Below, in pieces: positions 1-7,121 of a stretch of 64,000 nucleotides of DNA. The position numbers were made by a program, and so were the translations under genes. The stretch covers positions 6,770 to 70,769 of the forward strand of contig JBHPHA010000003.1 of assembly GCA_042569905.1 (NCBI GenBank), written 5' to 3'. A model generated the notes under the pieces. That model did no database searches, had not been told where the DNA came from, and saw nothing but the letters and a program-made list of their open reading frames with translations. Position 1 is the stretch's first letter. Every line of letters starts with the position of its first letter. Origin of the DNA: JBHPHA01 sp042569905. Lineage in GTDB: Bacteria; Patescibacteriota; Minisyncoccia; Moranbacterales; UBA9337.

Positions 1-1113
1 GAAGATTTCTTAAAAGTGGCAGTGAAATCTAGATATATCTTACTGCAAACCGTATCAATTATCAAAAAGGCTAAGCCTGAGACAAATATACATCACATAG
101 AAGAATATTTAAGAAAGCTATTTATACTTGGAGTATTTATAGATGATTCAATAATATCGCATGACTTAAAATCCAGCTATAAAGACATGACGAAATATAT
201 AATGCGTGAAAATAAGATGGCAAATATTATCTTCGGTAATTATCGAGATTTATTTTTAACGAGCATGGACTTCAAAGATCAGAATCGCTTAGGCGTCCTT
301 AAGCGATTCTTAAAGATATTTGAGTTATATCTAGGTAGAAAATATCATTACACTGAAGATGATAAGAAATTCACTAATCTCATTGAGATCAATACATTAG
401 AGAATTTTCTTAGTTTTTTTAAAGATAGTCTAATGTATCTTAACTCAGAAGAAAAAACAGAATTCATGAGACAGCTCTCTTTTCTAACGGTGCAAATTAA
501 AAACCTTCCTGAAGGTGAAAGCAGAGTATTATCCAAAGGAATTTATTCTATATTAGAAACTTATGCGCAAGGAAAGAACTGGTCAAAAGATCTTGGGGTC
601 GATAGACTATACTGTATTGAACTAGAATTAAGTTTTGTTGATCAAAATAAATATACAAGAGAATCATTCCAACAATTATTATTGGAAAAGATTGCAGGAT
701 CCAAGGATCCTAAAAAACGTACAAAGATAATGTATAACTTGGCAGGGTACTACCCAATGATGACTCCTGTTTACTTTTTTATTTATGGACATGCGCTATT
801 TTCCAATCAAGTGCCTGCAAAAGATTTTAAATTTAATATGGCGATATTAAGAAAAATGCAAAAAAATCTTCCAAAAATTGCAGATGGCGAAATTATTAAT
901 AATAAAGATAATAATTCTCAAGGGGATGAAAGAATTCTAAATGCTATGAATCAAAGAATTGAAAATTGTTTGAATGCAATGTTTCCAGATAATGTAATTT
1001 ATAATAAAGATGAGAATTCTTTGACTCATTATTTTTCAGGAAATCAATCCTCATCCACTTTGCTACTAAATGAAACTGTTCAAAAAAATGAGTTTGTTTT
1101 TAAGAAGAAATAG
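1..1113 (+). CDS. Unknown alpha-helical protein, 5' end outside the window
   Basis: I do not recognise this protein. The frame is open to base 1, so the gene probably begins before the window; an internal GTG at 16 is the first possible start inside it. The visible 365 residues are mostly charged helices with no signal peptide, membrane segment or catalytic motif. The tail (about residues 290-365) is Asn/Ser-rich and probably disordered. It is followed by a promoter and a possible small RNA, so it is probably the last gene of its transcript. Coding is well supported by length and composition; function is unknown. Confidence 0.7.
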   Translation, partial: EDFLKVAVKSRYILLQTVSIIKKAKPETNIHHIEEYLRKLFILGVFIDDSIISHDLKSSYKDMTKYIMRENKMANIIFGNYRDLFLTSMDFKDQNRLGVLKRFLKIFELYLGRKYHYTEDDKKFTNLIEINTLENFLSFFKDSLMYLNSEEKTEFMRQLSFLTVQIKNLPEGESRVLSKGIYSILETYAQGKNWSKDLGVDRLYCIELELSFVDQNKYTRESFQQLLLEKIAGSKDPKKRTKIMYNLAGYYPMMTPVYFFIYGHALFSNQVPAKDFKFNMAILRKMQKNLPKIADGEIINNKDNNSQGDERILNAMNQRIENCLNAMFPDNVIYNKDENSLTHYFSGNQSSSTLLLNETVQKNEFVFKKK

Positions 1114-1129
1114 AAGTTAAATTTGAAAT

Positions 1130-1157
1130 TTGACAAAAACAAATAATCTGTTATAAT
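1130..1157 (+). promoter_or_regulatory. Sigma70-type promoter of a putative small RNA
   Basis: TTGACA at 1130-1135 and TATAAT at 1152-1157, both perfect consensus hexamers, are separated by 16 nt. No ORF with a ribosome binding site follows before the terminator at 1207-1254. Confidence 0.75.
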
Positions 1158-1163
1158 GCAGTT

Positions 1164-1256
1164 ACAATTCGGTTGAAATAAACCAGCGCTCAATGCAGTA
1201 AGCAAGAAGAGCTAAGAAAGCATCCATTTTATTGTGGCTAATTTCTTAGCTCTTTT
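1164..1256 (+). ncRNA. Putative small RNA of about 93 nt
   Basis: A consensus promoter about 7 nt upstream and an intrinsic terminator (1207-1254) define a transcript of about 93 nt with no credible ORF. The 3' half is a 13-bp stem around a 22-nt loop followed by a T run. I cannot match it to a known RNA family. It could instead be a leader for the zinc-finger gene at 1582 with readthrough, but that gene has its own promoter at 1488. Confidence 0.5.
1207..1256 (+). terminator. Intrinsic terminator of the putative small RNA
   Basis: AAGAGCTAAGAAA (1207-1219) pairs perfectly with 1242-1254 and is followed by T residues. Confidence 0.8.
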
Positions 1257-1376
1257 TTATTTGCTATGGGGTAATCTATTAATTCGGCTACTGTCCTGTT
1301 TTTTGATTGAAAAAGGAGAGTAGGCTAATATCAAGTAAAAGTTTAAGTCGGTGGATACTTATTTAAAGCCCTTTAT

Positions 1377-1463
1377 TTAAGCCAAAAAACGACCTTTAAA
1401 ACTGCGTTCTGAGGGGTTTTGATGTGCGAGGTGGTGTGTGTATACTCTGGGATATGGCTTAAC
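1377..1463 (+). repeat. 87-bp inverted repeat, left copy
   Basis: Ungapped partner of 3632-3718 in reverse orientation, about 74 of 87 positions identical by hand alignment. Each copy has its own ends TTAAGCCA ... TGGCTTAA, like a small MITE or REP-type element. Each also holds a -10-like TATACT with a possible -35 16 nt upstream, pointing inward. The two copies enclose both zinc-finger genes and an AT-rich gene-free stretch. Confidence 0.85.
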
Positions 1464-1487
1464 TGAGGGAAATATGCTGAAAAACCT

Positions 1488-1516
1488 TTGACTTTTTAAT
1501 ACTTCCAAGTTATATT
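1488..1516 (+). promoter_or_regulatory. Promoter of the first zinc-finger gene
   Basis: TTGACT (1488-1493), 17-nt spacer, TATATT (1511-1516). The second zinc-finger gene has almost the same promoter. Confidence 0.75.
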
Positions 1517-1581
1517 TTGTATTCAGATTAGAATTAGTAACTTAACAAAAAAACTTCAACTACAAATAGGGGAGGATCATA

Positions 1582-2082
1582 ATGAATTTAGAGAAACGAA
1601 AACGTCCGTGTTCGAATCCGAAGTGTAACGAATTGGGAGTAGAAGTTTGCCCAGACTGCAATGTGCACGGAGAGGTTCCTAGGCTTCCATGTTCATTTTG
1701 CGATGGAACAGGAAAAATTCCCTGGCTGTCAGAGGAGATCAAGCGAGCAACGGGCTCATCTCATGGAACTTGTTGGGCATGTGAAGGAACAGGGTCTGAG
1801 AGATTGAGAAGTATCGTTAGGTGTCAAAAAGTAATCAGAGAGTTTTTGGACAGAAGAATTCTGAAAGCTCTTGCTGTTTCCATCTATGCAGGTGAGTCCA
1901 AAAGAGCAACCTGCTCAGAATGGTTACGTGCAAACCTTTGCTTGTTTCCGAGTGATGATTTGATTAGAAAGCTATTTTTTAAAAAATGTCCCAAGTGCGA
2001 AGGGGATGAATATAAATCGTGTCCAGTGTGTGGCGATGAATGGGACAAATTTAACGTAGAGCCCAGTGATGATCATGATTGA
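1582..2082 (+). CDS. DnaJ-type CxxCxGxG zinc-finger protein without J domain (copy 1)
   Basis: A 166-residue Cys-rich protein with CxxC pairs spread through it, including CPDC, CSFCDGTG, CWACEGTG, CPKC and CPVC. This is the pattern of the DnaJ central zinc-binding domain, but there is no J domain and no C-terminal substrate domain. The middle (about residues 75-135) is a helical insert without such pairs. Zinc binding is a reasonable inference; the role (protein binding, redox or RNA) is not. The SD GGGGAGG lies just before the ATG and the gene has its own promoter and terminator. It is paralogous to the next gene: both contain an FKKCPKC stretch. Confidence 0.8.
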   Translation: MNLEKRKRPCSNPKCNELGVEVCPDCNVHGEVPRLPCSFCDGTGKIPWLSEEIKRATGSSHGTCWACEGTGSERLRSIVRCQKVIREFLDRRILKALAVSIYAGESKRATCSEWLRANLCLFPSDDLIRKLFFKKCPKCEGDEYKSCPVCGDEWDKFNVEPSDDHD

Positions 2083-2101
2083 GAAGTAGTTTTGCAATTT
2101 A

Positions 2102-2130
2102 ACAGGATAGAAAAATCTATCCTGTTTTTT
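2102..2130 (+). terminator. Terminator of zinc-finger gene 1
   Basis: ACAGGATAG / CTATCCTGT around AAAAAT, then a T run. The homologous hairpin at 2825 keeps pairing through compensatory changes. Confidence 0.85.
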
Positions 2131-2192
2131 AATTGGGAATAATATAATCAGTTTAATTAGAGGTCGAAGCAAGTCTTACTGAGTAGAAGTCT

Positions 2193-2221
2193 TTGACTTT
2201 TTGATTAGAATGGACTATATT
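2193..2221 (+). promoter_or_regulatory. Promoter of the second zinc-finger gene
   Basis: TTGACT (2193-2198), 17-nt spacer, TATATT (2216-2221). Confidence 0.75.
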
Positions 2222-2282
2222 TCAATCAAGCAAAATTAGTATTTTAAAAAAATAAATCAACTCAAAAATAGGGGAGAAGGAA

Positions 2283-2795
2283 ATGAGTTATGAAAAACTA
2301 CTGTATCGTCCATGTCCACATCCAGCCTGCAATGGATCTGGGGATATAATTTGCCTTGCTTGTGATCAAAGAGGGCTTGCGCCAAAAAAACCTTGCCCAG
2401 ATTGTCAGGGCAAAGGATTTCGAATAGGTCCTATCAAAGGCATGTCGATGGGAGTAACGGTTTCAACTTGCGTCACCTGTAATGGAACAGGTATTCAAGG
2501 ACTCAGTAAATTCAAGACTTATTTGATTGAAAATTTTAACTTTCTTAAGGAGTTTCATTTTAAAAAATGCCCAAAATGCAACGGCAAAAAACTAACAACC
2601 TGTCCAACCTGTGAAGGAGCGGGGGAGATTGTTAATGATAACCCGTGCAAAAAATGCAAAGGCGCAGGTTGTCAGTTTGGGTCAGTAGGCAACGGAGGGA
2701 CTGGTATAGTGGTAGCTACTTGCTCAAGATGTCATGGAACTTGCACAGAGGAGAACGAAAGTCACAGTGAGAGAGCGCGACCTGATTTATTTTAA
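2283..2795 (+). CDS. DnaJ-type CxxCxGxG zinc-finger protein without J domain (copy 2)
   Basis: A 170-residue paralogue of the preceding protein with a more regular set of motifs: CPDCQGKG, CVTCNGTG, CPKCNGKK, CPTCEGAG, CKKCKGAG and CSRCHGT. This resembles two consecutive DnaJ zinc-finger blocks joined by a linker at about residues 75-95. There is no J domain, signal peptide or membrane segment. The SD GGGGAG precedes the ATG. Promoter, leader and terminator all match those of copy 1, so the two are a tandem duplication of a whole promoter-gene-terminator module. Function beyond zinc binding is unknown. Confidence 0.82.
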   Translation: MSYEKLLYRPCPHPACNGSGDIICLACDQRGLAPKKPCPDCQGKGFRIGPIKGMSMGVTVSTCVTCNGTGIQGLSKFKTYLIENFNFLKEFHFKKCPKCNGKKLTTCPTCEGAGEIVNDNPCKKCKGAGCQFGSVGNGGTGIVVATCSRCHGTCTEENESHSERARPDLF

Positions 2796-2824
2796 TCAAA
2801 TAATGCTTTTACAGTGGAGTACTA

Positions 2825-2853
2825 ACGGGGTAGAAAAATCTATCCCGTTTTTT
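2825..2853 (+). terminator. Terminator of zinc-finger gene 2
   Basis: ACGGGGTAG / CTATCCCGT stem, AAAAAT loop, T run. It is homologous to 2102-2130, with A-T to G-C covariation. Confidence 0.85.
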
Positions 2854-3631
2854 AATAGGAAATAATACTGTATATGAGTTAGAAAAAAGAGGGATTCTAG
2901 AAAGAGCTTAAAGTGACATATTATAAAGAAAAGGGCTTATTCAAGCTATATTATCCGTGTCGCCAAATGTATCTTTTACGACATAGAGCTAAATAAAACC
3001 TTTATTTAAAGCATTATTCAATATTACATATTTATTACTTTTAGTGCACTGTATATGAGTAATTATATTAATAGATTAAGTATACTAATGCATTGCTATG
3101 GGTCTATTAAGACGACGCTCAAAATTGAGCTGTAAGAAATGTAATATAATTTTTGGTATCAATATATCACTTAAATAAAAATATTACTTAGAATTGATTT
3201 ATTTTTTCTAAATTATTTAAAATATATTCTCTCAACTGTATGCTTATAATTCTTGATATCAATATACCTGACTATATCTCAAATTGCATTAGAGATCATT
3301 TATTTAACTCTATTTTATATTTTCTAAAAAAAGTTTAGATTTAATTTAAACTGAGTGTAATAAAAAAATAATTTATTAACTAGAATAAAAAAATACTTTT
3401 CATCAGTTATTATCTCATTACTAGAATTGTATAATTATAATTCGTCTACACGACACAGTATGTTTATTTGTAATTACTCAAATACTTCAAATACAGAAAG
3501 TAAAGAATACCCCCTCTTTACGGATAATAAAAAAGAGTCTTTTTTTCCGAACAACACCCCTACTCCTTAGTCCTGTCTCGCTTATTTTAGAAATTAGGTA
3601 GCTTTTAGCAAAAACCCTGTTTTTTGGCTCT
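2854..3631 (+). other. AT-rich stretch without a recognisable gene
   Basis: About 780 bp rich in A and T, with stops in all frames and no SD-preceded ORF. CTGTATATGAGT occurs twice (about 2870 and 3048). It lies inside the inverted-repeat pair and may be decayed sequence. Confidence 0.6.
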
Positions 3632-3718
3632 GTTAAGCCATATTCTATGGTATACTCATACCACCTTACATTACAAAACCCCTTAGAGCGCAGTTTTAGA
3701 GGTCGTTTTTTGGCTTAA
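3632..3718 (-). repeat. 87-bp inverted repeat, right copy
   Basis: Reverse-orientation copy of 1377-1463 of the same length, with the same TTAAGCCA/TGGCTTAA ends and the same internal TATACT. Confidence 0.85.
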
Positions 3719-3802
3719 CCACGGGGTTTTTCGGGAGTGTTATTTTTATCCATTCTATCTTTAAATTTCTAAATTTGTATGAGATATTTATAATTCGTAT
3801 AT

Positions 3803-3842
3803 TAAAAAACTCCCCAGGATCTTTATAGATCTCTCGGGGAGT
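3803..3842 (-). terminator. Terminator of the PhoH-family gene
   Basis: ACTCCCC / GGGGAGT stem with inner GATCT pairing; a T run follows on the minus strand. Confidence 0.85.
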
Positions 3843-3863
3843 ATGATTATTCTCTGACATTTG

Positions 3864-5294
3864 TTAGCCAAAGTTTTTAAGTGCTTTGGTTAATCTCCTG
3901 GCGAATGTGGACCGCAAGTTTTCTTGCAGCGTAATATGTCCAGTTTCAGCAGCTATGTCACTATCACGATACAACCATTCGATAAACAGAGCCAGGCCAT
4001 TGGAGTACGATGAAAGATAGGGATTGTCAATTTGATTAAGATCACCAGTAAAAATCATCTTAGACCCTTCCCCAATTCTTGTAGCAATTGTCTTCATTTC
4101 ATGAGACGTCAGATTTTGAGCCTCGTCAATCAAGATTATGCTCCTTCGAATTGTTCTTCCACGAATGTACTGCAGGGGCTCAAAAACGAGAATGCCTTTT
4201 TTGATTAAATCGTTGACTGAATAGGGGAATAAATCATTATCATCAGCTGCTTTTTTGTTGAATTCTGCAATCAGAAATTCAAGGTTGTCGATAATCGGTT
4301 GCATCCAATGACTCATTTTTTCATCCTTATTCCCAGGCAAAAAACCAAAGTCTTTCCCCATTGGAATCAAAGGGCGAGAGACATAAATTTTTTCAAATAT
4401 GGGATCTTCACGCCCCTCAATTACTCTCGCAGAAGCATTGAAAATGGATTCCAAAGCATAAGCCATAGCCAAAAGAGTTTTACCAGTACCCGCCTCGCCC
4501 GTCAGTGTAATTAAACTAATATCAGGATCTAACAATAAATTTGCGGCCATCAATTGTTGAACGTTACGCGGTCTGATGCTAAAGATATCTTTAACAATAT
4601 CAGGCACCACAGCTGCATAGTCACCACCATCAACAATTCCAATTCCAGAATGCTTTGAATTGCCTTCATCCTTCAGTATTACAAATTGATTTTTACGAAG
4701 CCTCAATTCTGAAGACAAAACAATTCCGGAATCCTTATAGAAGTCGTCGATCTCTTGAGCGGAAACCTCAATCTCTTTAAATCCAGTATATGAACTCTCC
4801 TTTCTTAGTTCTGGTTTTCTCCCAAGGTCATCAAAATCATCGTCCTTAATCCCTAAAGACCAAGCTTTCAGTCCAGCATTGACATCTTGGGTGATGAAAA
4901 TAACTTCTCGTTCACTGTGCTTACCTTGAAGATATTTAGCAACTGCTAAAATCCAGTTATCATTAACACTCGTCTCCAGATTGCAGTCCTTCATCACTTT
5001 TAAAATATCCTCGTGATGATTAATCAAAATAAAGAGATTTCCTCCTCCGCTCAAAGGAATTGGATCTCCAAAGTTTACACCTTTTCTTTTTTTGTTTATA
5101 AACCGTGAGACTTCCCGAGCAGTTCTTTTGAGATCTTCTCTGTCTTTGTATTTTTTAACCTTATCGAGTTCTTCAATGACAGTCATTGGAAGATAGACAT
5201 CGTTGTCTCCAAAAGCATCAATAGCTCCTGGACTATGCAGCAAAACATTCGTATCAAGTACAAATATTTTTCTTTCTTTAGGAAGTGTCGTCAT
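3864..5294 (-). CDS. phoH: PIN domain - PhoH family ATPase (PhoH2 type)
   Basis: A 476-residue cytoplasmic protein with two domains. The N-terminal PIN nuclease fold begins with the acidic motif VLDTNVLL (about residues 12-19) and runs to about 150. The C-terminal PhoH ATPase (about 230-476) has a Walker A GEAGTGKT and a Walker B IILIDEAQ. This is the YlaK/PhoH2 architecture; in characterised relatives it is an ATP-dependent RNA helicase coupled to a ribonuclease. Length is typical. The start is set by the SD AAGGAG seven bases before the ATG, unlike the SD-less core genes nearby. It has its own terminator at 3803-3842. Confidence 0.93.
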   Translation of the reverse strand: MTTLPKERKIFVLDTNVLLHSPGAIDAFGDNDVYLPMTVIEELDKVKKYKDREDLKRTAREVSRFINKKRKGVNFGDPIPLSGGGNLFILINHHEDILKVMKDCNLETSVNDNWILAVAKYLQGKHSEREVIFITQDVNAGLKAWSLGIKDDDFDDLGRKPELRKESSYTGFKEIEVSAQEIDDFYKDSGIVLSSELRLRKNQFVILKDEGNSKHSGIGIVDGGDYAAVVPDIVKDIFSIRPRNVQQLMAANLLLDPDISLITLTGEAGTGKTLLAMAYALESIFNASARVIEGREDPIFEKIYVSRPLIPMGKDFGFLPGNKDEKMSHWMQPIIDNLEFLIAEFNKKAADDNDLFPYSVNDLIKKGILVFEPLQYIRGRTIRRSIILIDEAQNLTSHEMKTIATRIGEGSKMIFTGDLNQIDNPYLSSYSNGLALFIEWLYRDSDIAAETGHITLQENLRSTFARRLTKALKNFG

Positions 5295-5503
5295 TTCTGA
5301 CTCCTTGTGTTGAATTTAAGGTTACTATTCTCCTTCTTGTATTTAATTCAAGAAGGAAGTATCCTGGTATAAAAAATAAAAACCTCCATGGTTGAGTTGG
5401 TAAACTTTTTTTATTGTAAACGTGCTAAATAATATATGAATGGAGTATACTTCAAAACAGACATTAAATCAATCCCCCGCCCCCATTTTCTTTGTAAAAT
5501 AAA

Positions 5504-5533
5504 AAGGAGTCCGCATTTGCGAATCTCCTTTTG
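5504..5533 (-). terminator. Terminator of the gene at 5552; its right half recurs at 6297
   Basis: AAGGAG...CTCCTT stem with an inner CCGC/GCGA part. The 14 bases 5517-5530 (TTGCGAATCTCCTT) recur exactly at 6297-6310, on the far side of the gene. Confidence 0.75.
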
Positions 5534-5551
5534 AGTTTCCTGTTGTATTAC

Positions 5552-6196
5552 TTATTTAATTTTAGCAATTAAAAACTCTGCATCGCCGAAAAAGATATTG
5601 TTATTCGATTCTTCAAGGCTAAGATAGTAGCGCTCAGACCTTCTCTCGAAAACTATTTTGTAATATCCTCTACGACAACCAAATACCGCGCAGTGAATCT
5701 TGTTTTCAGGAAGATCCTTTTCTCTACCTGCAAGCGATACAACAAACGCAAGCATTTCATTTAACTCAAAAACATCGAAGTTATGATGTTTTTTTAATTG
5801 AAGAAAGTGCTCAACTTCAATTTCTTCAGGACACAGTTCCTGCAATGGAATTAATGCCACATTGAGATTGAACCTATTAGTTTCTGATTCTTGGCCTAAG
5901 TACTCGTCATTCAATAATTCGAATAATTTTGAGAGTCCTAAATTACGTATTCCTCCGAAATGTATATGTTCTGTATCATGCAGAATAAGATGCTTTATGA
6001 CTCTCAGCGAACACTCTTCTTGCATATTCATTGCCTTAAGCTCTAGCGGCGGCAAAACTTGGATCATCCGTTTTTTAAATCCGTCCATACCTCGACACTG
6101 CCTTAGAAGATCAATGTCTTTTTCAGAAATGAAAGGAGCCACGTTTTTTGTAAAAAATGCAATTAACTCCATAACGTACTTCAGTCTCTTTCTCAT
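5552..6196 (-). CDS. Accessory protein of unknown function (214 aa)
   Basis: I do not recognise this protein. It is soluble and mixed alpha/beta, with a helical N-terminal half and a C-terminal part (about residues 160-214) of likely beta strands, including FGCRRGYYKIVFERRSERYYL. There is no signal peptide or membrane segment. The SD GGGAG sits seven bases before the ATG and the module promoter is at 6261-6289. A 14-bp piece of its terminator is repeated just upstream of its promoter, so the gene is bounded by short direct repeats like other accessory modules here. Confidence 0.75.
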   Translation of the reverse strand: MRKRLKYVMELIAFFTKNVAPFISEKDIDLLRQCRGMDGFKKRMIQVLPPLELKAMNMQEECSLRVIKHLILHDTEHIHFGGIRNLGLSKLFELLNDEYLGQESETNRFNLNVALIPLQELCPEEIEVEHFLQLKKHHNFDVFELNEMLAFVVSLAGREKDLPENKIHCAVFGCRRGYYKIVFERRSERYYLSLEESNNNIFFGDAEFLIAKIK

Positions 6197-6260
6197 GATA
6201 ATTCTCCCGTTGTGTTGTTGCAGTGTTTTTTGAATTGCTGTTTTAAAGGACTAATATACA

Positions 6261-6289
6261 ATATTAGCATAATATTGATGTTTTGTCAA
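6261..6289 (-). promoter_or_regulatory. Promoter of the gene at 5552
   Basis: On the minus strand TTGACA (6284-6289), 17-nt spacer, TAATAT (6261-6266). The first 20 or so leader bases resemble those of the next module (6894). Confidence 0.8.
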
Positions 6290-6296
6290 TCAAAAA

Positions 6297-6310
6297 TTGC
6301 GAATCTCCTT
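6297..6310. repeat. 14-bp direct repeat copied from the terminator at 5517-5530
   Basis: Exact second copy of TTGCGAATCTCCTT, placed between the promoter of one module and the 3' end of the next. Confidence 0.6.
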
Positions 6311-6318
6311 ATCGAAAA

Positions 6319-6825
6319 TTATACAGGATATGGAAAATATCTACCGATGGTCCTTTTTATCCATCTTTTTACCCTGCTTTCCGAGGGTGGCCTTGGAGTG
6401 CAAGCTATGAAATAACACACCGCAACAAGTAATCCTTTTGCTATGACTATAAATATGCCTCCCTTTGCAATGACTACAGCATCTGCTGCAAACATAGCTA
6501 TCGCACCATACCTCGATTGATAGAAAGTAGCCAGCTCATTTGCTACGTGTTTATAATTTTCCTCAAAAGAACCCTCGGCTTTTAAGCTGCCGAGGAATAG
6601 AAGAATACAGAGGATCAAATGTAATCCTGCTAAACTACTGAGAGCAACAGTTGCTGGAGTTCCCTCAACATGACCTACGTCGATGTAGAATTGTAGGCAA
6701 ATGAGGTAAAACATTATTACATTAATCAATTTTGCCCAGAAGAAATTATTAACCCCCACTAAGTCATCTGTCCAGTGAGAAAACTTCTGAAACCCATTTA
6801 ATGCCCAAGTATCAAAACCTCTCAT
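6319..6825 (-). CDS. Small multi-pass membrane protein, unknown
   Basis: A 168-residue protein with about four hydrophobic segments (near residues 30-50, 60-80, 108-122 and 124-140) and a basic tail (RVKRWIKRTIGRYF). It should be an inner-membrane protein with a cytoplasmic C terminus. I recognise no family. The SD GGGGAGG lies nine bases before the ATG and the module promoter is at 6894-6922. No hairpin follows its own stop codon, so its transcript may run on into the downstream module. Confidence 0.75.
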   Translation of the reverse strand: MRGFDTWALNGFQKFSHWTDDLVGVNNFFWAKLINVIMFYLICLQFYIDVGHVEGTPATVALSSLAGLHLILCILLFLGSLKAEGSFEENYKHVANELATFYQSRYGAIAMFAADAVVIAKGGIFIVIAKGLLVAVCYFIACTPRPPSESRVKRWIKRTIGRYFPYPV

Positions 6826-6893
6826 AATAACTACCTCCCCTTTGCATAATTTACTTGATTATGAATTTTTCTTTTAAAAAGAACTAATACACA

Positions 6894-6922
6894 ATATTAT
6901 CATATTTTCGATACGTTGTCAA
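6894..6922 (-). promoter_or_regulatory. Promoter of the gene at 6319
   Basis: TTGACA (6917-6922), 17-nt spacer, TAATAT (6894-6899) on the minus strand. Confidence 0.8.
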
Positions 6923-6924
6923 GC

Positions 6925-6951
6925 AAAAACCCCGTTTTTTAGGCGGGGTTT
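6925..6951 (-). terminator. Terminator of the mnmA-alaS transcript
   Basis: AACCCCG / CGGGGTT stem followed by T residues on the minus strand. Confidence 0.85.
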
Positions 6952-6998
6952 AGTGATGTTGACTAATTATTTCTTATCGTTACTATACTGTATTAAAT

Positions 6999-7121
6999 TT
7001 AGTACACCAATAATGCCACAGAATGAATAATAATACCAACAAACATGGACACCGCCAAAATAACCTCGTCGATATTTGAATCAGCAAATACAGGAGGAAG
7101 TCCAACTGAAAAAGATATCAT
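6999..7121 (-). CDS. 40-residue small membrane protein coupled to alaS
   Basis: This short ORF begins at an ATG whose first base is the last base of the alaS stop codon (TAATG arrangement). It encodes 40 residues ending in one hydrophobic segment (about residues 19-39, DEVILAVSMFVGIIIHSVAL), then TAA. The one-base overlap implies translational coupling to alaS, and the terminator at 6925-6951 lies after it. I recognise no family. A chance ORF cannot be excluded, but the frame is hydrophobic and well formed. Confidence 0.5.
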   Translation of the reverse strand: MISFSVGLPPVFADSNIDEVILAVSMFVGIIIHSVALLVY

